DNA of 64,000 nucleotides from assembly GCA_030062745.1 (NCBI GenBank), contig CP099845.1:17710903-17774902 (forward strand). The letters are read 5' to 3'. The notes beneath the pieces are model-generated. The model searched no databases. It was not told the origin of the DNA and saw only the letters and a list, made by a program, of their open reading frames with translations. A program made the position numbers and the translations under genes. This stretch comes from Capitulum mitella. Taxonomy: Eukaryota > Arthropoda > Thecostraca > Pollicipedomorpha > Pollicipedidae. Every line of letters begins with the position of its first letter. The first letter of the stretch is position 1. Shown one piece after another: positions 58,566 through 64,000 of the stretch.

Positions 58566-59565
58566 AGTCATGTTGGCAGAAGTTTATACCGACACCTGAA
58601 GGGCCCTGGTCGATTTGTGGTAGAATGACCCAGTTAGGTGTGTTGCTCGACCGTAAAAAGGGCGCAGGAAACGGGAGAGGAAGGGGGCAGCAGCTCCCAG
58701 AACTTTCTGAAATTTAACATTGCGCCTAAGGACGTTGACTAGTAAGAACTGACACTATTTTACCCCTTCAGCTATGGAGCAGTTCCGGCGTACCTGGACT
58801 GCAGAACAGTGTGCTGAACTAAATATGGAGATTAACGCCAGCAGTTTTATTATAACGCATATCTGAACTCGATTCATGTTAGCTAAAACTGTCGTGTAAA
58901 AGCTTCAGTGAGCTGACTAATTTCCTTGTTTGGAAGCTACTGTCATTGGTGGAAAGTTTCTCAAAGTCGCGGAAAGTGGCTACTTTTAGCGCGGTATTCA
59001 GAAATTCATTATGCGTGCAGGAACTGAACCAAATGAGAGGCTGAAGTGATAGTCTTGTGTAAACCATCTACATGTATTCTAAATACGTCTTTAGCCATTA
59101 GCCACTGTAAATGGTATAAGGATAGACGGCCGACCAATGCGGGGAGGACCGTGGCCGATAATTAGGTTCTTGAGTCCTGGCCGGCCATTATGAAATGCCG
59201 ACGGACCATCAACCACTGATGCAGGCTATTCTTTTGGCCTTTAGAGCAGTCAGCCGGTGATCGAACCGCTGCATGATTGGTTGCTTGCTGCTCGCTATTG
59301 CCTTGTAATCCGCTCTCGATCACGTGCGAGCCGCCATCTACTGCCAGCTCGTTTGTAACGCGCCATCAGCGCCGGCGGCTAAAGGCGCCCTGCTGGCGAG
59401 AGGTGAAGTGTGATAAATGAAGTCGATCTGCGATCGTCATCAAACGCTTGAACTCGCGCTGAATTGTAAAAAAGGACATAAAGATTTATTCTTCGTTTTG
59501 AGGTTTTGGGCGACGTTACAACAAAACCTCATACTTTTCATTTTTTTGAGAAAATTTTCGTGCTA
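58566..59565. other. Unassigned stretch
   Basis: AT-leaning with short frames. No gene recognised. Confidence 0.4.
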
Positions 59566-59569
59566 GAGC

Positions 59570-59900
59570 ACGGCCAGTCGGATCTAAGGCGCTCCTTCTT
59601 ATCTCAGGCCATTGCCCATCACAACATCGACGTCCGCCGGGCATCGAGAAGTGCGTGGGCCGCTGCCAGGCAGCGGCGCCAGGCCGACCGGTCGTCCCGG
59701 CGAGTTCTGGCGACCATGCGTCTCTTGTCGGCACCGAGCCGAAAGGGCCGCCGGCGCCAGGCCGCGGCCATGACAAACGGGGCCGGCGGCCGTCGGACCG
59801 CGCCGCCGCCGACGACGACGGCGACGAGGGCCGCTCACGCCTGCGCTCCGTTGTTTCCGTCCGAGGAGACTGGCGACCGCTGTCTCAGCCGAATCATTCA
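59570..59900. other. GC-rich island, product unknown
   Basis: A GC/CpG-rich block inside AT-rich DNA. The plus frame 59,506-60,099 is open across it, but its flanks look non-coding, and the island is also open on the minus strand (59,901-59,599). The coding strand cannot be chosen. It may be a promoter or a single exon. Confidence 0.3.
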
Positions 59901-60244
59901 CGATGGCCCAGGAACATTTTTTTTCTTATACTCGCTGATAAAAACTCGTTTGTTTTCACATTCGGTACCGTGTAGAATTCAGCCGAGGTTTTTTATCTTG
60001 ATGCTTCTGTCACTGGGGAAATTTGGAGGCAGGAAAACTAACTCACGAATCTTTTGCTGTGAGATTTCGCCTTTTAAGGGAAAGAAATGTTCAGGCTGAT
60101 GCCGTTTGCAACAAAATGATACAAACATGAATTTCGTTTCAGCTACAGCTTGCAAGGCCTTTAGGTGGCCTAAGCGTGTCCAGGGCGCCTGACCAGCAGT
60201 TACCACAAAAATAGAAACACAGAAAAATATTGCATCCATTTTCC

Positions 60245-60600
60245 AAGTTCTGTGAACGCCTATGAATTTTCTCAAAGTTCTGAACGAATGGGTCAGCGGG
60301 AAAATTCCCATCGATCAGCTTTCGATCCATACCAGTTGCATCAGCCTCGGCCCGTAAAAAGCAAAGTTATGACAATGCTAAACCTGACCCCTACCCCTTC
60401 TGACTCCTTCGCCCTGTATTCACCCTTTTTCAAAATTTTTAAAACTTATTTTTATAAAAATGTAGTGAACACCATGGTGAGTTGATTTTGTTGCGATGAT
60501 ATCGGACGGATGGTTCTTGAGATCTCGGGGGAGGGGTGCATCAGTCCCCCTCCCCCATCGGGAATGATCCCTGTCGTCAGGGGTACAAGAATAGGAAGAA
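60245..60600 (+). mobile_element. Family A element, truncated and diverged copy 4 (right end)
   Basis: Colinear with the right end of copy 2 (20,571-20,900). Shared blocks include GTGAACGCCTATGAATTTTC, TTTTTATAAAAATGTAGT and GAGATCTCGGGGGAGGGG, then a C/G inverted block and CGGGAATGATCC. The terminal CCCTATTCCCGG and TTAA are lost. Confidence 0.7.
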
Positions 60601-62259
60601 AGCGCTTCCGTGGACCAAACTTTCAGCATCCGAAACCTGCAACCTGCAAGCGTCCGCACCACTACAAGAACATCGAGACCAGACAGGGTAACTCTTTCCC
60701 TTTCCACTTGTTGATTTTGACCTGACAGTCTGTTTTTCCTCGTGCTAGACCGTGACCACAGTGTTTGAAAGGTGGTGCGCCGTTCCCTTTTTCCCAGGTG
60801 GGATACACAATACATGCCGCGGTGCGTCGTAAGCACAACTTTGGCTTCTAACAATAACTCAATGTCCGACGGAAAGCTTCTGCTTGAAATCCGTGACATT
60901 CGCCGATTCAGTGGGCGCAGAACACGGCTGTTTCGGATTGGGACATGCTGTATTGCCACTGGAACTGCGACCTCACAGCCCTGATGACGTGTTCATATAG
61001 AACACAAAGCAGACCAGTGTCAGGCCAGTTTCTCTTAGCTGTAATGTAATCCTGCAGCTCGGCATTGATGCCACTGGACGGGAGACGGTCACGTTCATCC
61101 CTAAATGTGATTAGGGCGTGGATCACGTACCTCGAGTGCGTTGCTGCAACCCTGCAGCCCGTGGAGTGGCCATCCGTAATTTATGCTGATCGGGGTACGT
61201 GCCGTGCCGCAGATAACGCAGCTGCAAAGGGCTTAAATTGATGACGGGTATTCAAGCAGAGGCCCGTAGGTACTACAGAGTTGAAAATCAAGGTACCAGA
61301 CAAGAGGCAGAACAAAGTTTACTCCTAATATTTTGGTATAATACTAGAAATGAACCGGATCGTTGCTTTGCTGGTACAACTCAAAGTTCCATCTAGAATT
61401 TAGTATCCCTATTTTCAAGGGAAAAAACGCAGATGTTTCGATTATGGTGGATTTCTAATGGCGACCTATTTGATATGGCAACTAACTGACGCAGTCAGTG
61501 GCAACTATGACCGCATAACGTCAATCCCTCTTTGTTCTTTTGGTCCTGACTACATGAATTTTATGCGCACCAAAGCCTTTGGTGGATTTCTGACAACAAG
61601 TCTGTTTGTTTTGATTTCCTGGAATGATCAACTTACTATTTGCTACATCTTTTTTGTAGTACATGTATTTAGTACATGCCAGTATTTATTACATGCAACA
61701 CGTTCTAGTTTTGCTGTTGTCCTGCAGCAATTTCGCAGTGGGCACCTTGTGTACAGAACATTTTTTAGTTTTGCTCCTGTGCTTACAGTGTTATGGTCTT
61801 ATTGTCACGGAACAATTTACAGTGATCACCACGTATACAGAACACTGTACACCATTTTTTGACATATATTTGTTTTTTTGTTGTGTCTTGGTCTTGATAT
61901 TACTGTTCCTTGGGCATTCCTACAGTTAGTTCCTTGTATATACCACTAACATGTTATCTTAACCTGCTCATTGCTAAGTTGAAGTTTGTTTAGATAAATA
62001 GCATGAATTTTCGGCATTATTTCATTCCTCTTATCATAGCTGCTATTATTTTTCCTATTATTATTACCCTTTATTTCTTGTCATCCTAAAAACTTCCTGT
62101 TTAAACACATATTTCGTCCCTCATCTGTGACTGCCTTTGTGACCTCTGACCATGGAATAATCAGAACTTAATGCTATGATATGTATGCCACCTAAATCCT
62201 AATATTCAGTAATGTTCAACAGAAAACTCGCCCCTGTTTGTCACATTTTGCGGTTGGCA
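60601..62259. other. Unassigned stretch
   Basis: No recognised gene. A minus frame of 72 codons (61,126-60,908) and a plus frame of 134 codons (61,458-61,862, hydrophobic and AT-rich) have no known match. The latter lies in low-complexity TTTT/TACATG-rich sequence. Confidence 0.35.
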
Positions 62260-62405
62260 AGGACGTAGGAGTATCCAGAAAAGTCGGGTGGGGGGGGGGG
62301 GGTACAGACGTTTTTGCTCAGAAGGCTAATGTTAAGTTCCCCAAAAAGAGGGGGCGACATGGCCCCTGCCCTCCCTCCCTGTTCCTACGCTCATGGTTGT
62401 TAGCT
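62260..62405 (+). repeat. Possible fragment of a GC-tipped dispersed repeat
   Basis: A G15 run (62,288-62,302) is followed by GGGGGCGACATGGCCCCTGC and CCTCCCTGTTCCTACGC, a layout like the G/C-palindromic ends of family D. Homology is not certain. Confidence 0.35.
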
Positions 62406-62676
62406 AGGGTGATGAACCAGCCTTGAAATCTCAGAAAAATATAAAAATTTCATCCATAATTCCTATTGTGCACATATTACCAAACATCAAATTACTCAAA
62501 CAATACAACTGAGGAGTCGTGTGGCTGACCCTGACCCGGCCGGACGTGCGCTCGGAGCGCTCCGCGCTGGCGCGCGGGTCAGACGCCGGGATCGAGCGGG
62601 TGACCGGCGGCCGCCGACCGGACCAGGATAACGGTCAGGGGAGGCGACTTTTTGACGAAACGCACAGAGAATCATA

Positions 62677-63390
62677 TTGAACTTGCCGAAAAGGAGACAC
62701 CTTTCAGGACAGCCGCAGCGACAAGACAACAGGGATCTGGACACGGCGGTAACAGGGCTCCAGGACTTCATCAAAACACAGAATAAGGAGGCAATAGAGA
62801 TGTCTGTCAGGCAGAATAACGAGAAAATGAACACGATTGAGTCTTCCCTGGGCTTTTCATTAGAGACGCTAGAACATGTGTTAAAAGGTTTGAAAGAAGC
62901 GGAAAAGTCCATCAAGCAGCTCGCGGAGGGAAACCAGGCGCTCTGGTGTCGTTTCGAAAATCTTAAAAAAAAATGAATGACAGAGCCGAGCAGGTCAAAC
63001 TATGCTGATTTTTGCTGGGCCAGACTTGCCAAAGAATGTCGGCCCTGAATATCAGAGGGATATGACTGCAGCAACGGTCAGCCGTGTGCTCGAGCTGGAG
63101 GTAACCGCCGACGATATTCAGCAGGCCAGGAGCATTCCAAGGGAACGTTACCTGGTAGCGTTTAAAGACTGGAGGAATGGTAGCCTGAGGGATAGAATCC
63201 CGAAGTTAAAAAAGAAACTGCGAGGCACAAAGGTGCAATTTACGAGCGTCTCACCCAGATGAGGCAAGTAGCGTTTCAAGAACTGCTGAGATTGAGATAC
63301 GAAGGAAAACTCAAGGCCGTCTTCACTCGGGGCGGAGACGTCTTTTTTGTTGAAGAGAAAGGAATGCAACCAGTAAGGCCAGTACTTTAG
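62677..63390 (+). pseudogene. Non-LTR retrotransposon ORF1 (RNA-binding protein), decayed
   Basis: The plus strand reads a LINE ORF1-type nucleic-acid-binding protein, which coats element RNA. First frame: a coiled-coil-like segment (62,760-62,970; heptad-like SLGFSLETLEHVLKGLKEAE). The reading stops at TGA 62,974-62,976, directly after an A9 run. It resumes one base shifted, just downstream, with the RRM-like domain LIFAGPDLPKNVGPEYQRD...DDIQQARSIPRERYLVAFKDW...LRDRIPKLKKKLRGTKV. Near 63,230 it returns to the first frame with the C-terminal domain YERLTQMRQVAFQELLRL and GKLKAVFTRGGDVFFVEEKG, ending TAG 63,388-63,390. Another one-base shift near 63,371 would extend it with KASTLEAVQWYESRMPS. 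ORF2 would lie beyond. The frame breaks argue for a dead copy. The clade is unsettled. Confidence 0.75.
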
Positions 63391-63416
63391 AAGCCGTCCA
63401 GTGGTATGAAAGCCGA

Positions 63417-64000
63417 ATGCCCAGCTTGGGTGAGCGCGAGTCAGTAAGGTTCGGGGAAGCTCGTCATCGCGGGTCGCGCCGTTCCGCCGCCATACATGAG
63501 GGGGCTGTCTTCGCCCCTGCGCGGCAGGCGGAGCCTACGGCGGTGGTGTGTACACCAGGAGGCTCGGACCGTCACACGCGCAGCACGTCAGCTGACCCCG
63601 GTGCGGCGACCACGGACACCGAACGCTCCTCCCTCTCGGGCGAGGCTGATGCCTCGGCGACGGTGAGTGAAGAGGGAGACGGCACCAGTCTCATCGTCTC
63701 TGCCCCGCGGCAGAAGCTCTCGTCCGACTGGGGCGGGCAACCGCAGCTGCTATGGCAGCTGACCCTCAGAGCACATCTACTTCGTCCCCGCGGGTCGGCC
63801 CTGCGCTGGCGAGTTCCCGCGGGAGCTGTGTCGGCATGTTCGAGAGCGCGGCCGCGGGTGCGGCGGACGAGCAGCGCGGGCTGCCGGGACCCGGGACTCG
63901 TTGCCAGCCGAGAGCGACCAGGAAGTCGGCCCCAGAATCTCGTTCGGCACCTCGCCGAGCGAGTTTCGGCCGAGGCTGGCACGGACGAGTCTCAGCGGAG
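63417..64000 (+). other. GC-rich open region running off the right edge
   Basis: From 63,375 the third plus frame has no stop to the window end; an ATG lies at 63,417. It follows on from the extended ORF1 reading, then becomes Ser/Glu/Asp/Ala-rich without a recognised domain. A second plus frame is also open from about 63,740. This may be the tail of the LINE ORF1 or an unrelated GC-rich host exon. The lack of stops is partly due to composition. Confidence 0.35.

Noticed and set aside
58213-58566. 117-codon plus-strand frame
   Set aside because: Encoded by the 10-11 base minisatellite.
61458-61862. 134-codon hydrophobic plus-strand frame
   Set aside because: T-rich low-complexity sequence gives hydrophobic codons by composition; no known transmembrane family.

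Overview
The window is eukaryotic genomic DNA, most likely from an invertebrate. It has one partial host-gene exon, long AT-leaning non-coding stretches, several families of roughly 1.2-1.4 kb dispersed repeats, microsatellites and minisatellites, and decayed retrotransposon and Helitron coding sequence. The host exon resembles a protostome sex-peptide / myoinhibitory-peptide receptor. That suggests an arthropod or mollusc, but the species cannot be named from the sequence. There are no bacterial operons, no CRISPR array and no rRNA, and I found no convincing tRNA by eye. All function calls come from reading translations; no database search was run.

Layout. 1-648 (minus): first coding exon and probable 5' UTR of a class A GPCR that runs off the left edge. 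0.65-6.5 kb: mostly unassigned, with a (TA)n tract and a GC-rich island at 5.4-5.8 kb. 6.8-8.3 kb: decayed reverse transcriptase of a CR1/L2-like LINE. 9.36-10.56 and 19.71-20.92 kb: two full copies of family A, TTAA-flanked and piggyBac-like but without transposase; truncated copies lie at 44.06-44.47 and 60.25-60.6 kb. 28.48-29.73, 46.27-47.48 and 56.23-57.46 kb: three full copies of a second TTAA-flanked family (B), with a partial copy at 13.3-14.1 kb. 14.2-15.3 kb: a degenerate GGCCC-rich repeat array. 16.1-17.56 and 22.9-24.34 kb: family C, both copies carrying a microsatellite at about the same internal place. 35.3-43.2 kb: two Helitron copies in tail-to-tail orientation. 48.3-48.9, 31.86-32.13, 32.94-33.22 and 58.0-58.56 kb: local tandem or palindromic repeats. 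62.68-63.4 kb: decayed LINE ORF1, followed by a GC-rich open stretch to the right edge.

The most informative parts are the following. (1) The Helitron Rep/helicase reading is split by a 1.44 kb interval with clean splice signals, placed immediately before the HUH motif; the copy is dead by several separate lesions. (2) Families A and B both show a terminal asymmetry of 27-28 bp between their two ends, which matches the layout known for piggyBac. (3) One family B element sits inside one arm of an older inverted repeat, so the other arm preserves its empty target site. No intact mobile-element gene is visible in the window.
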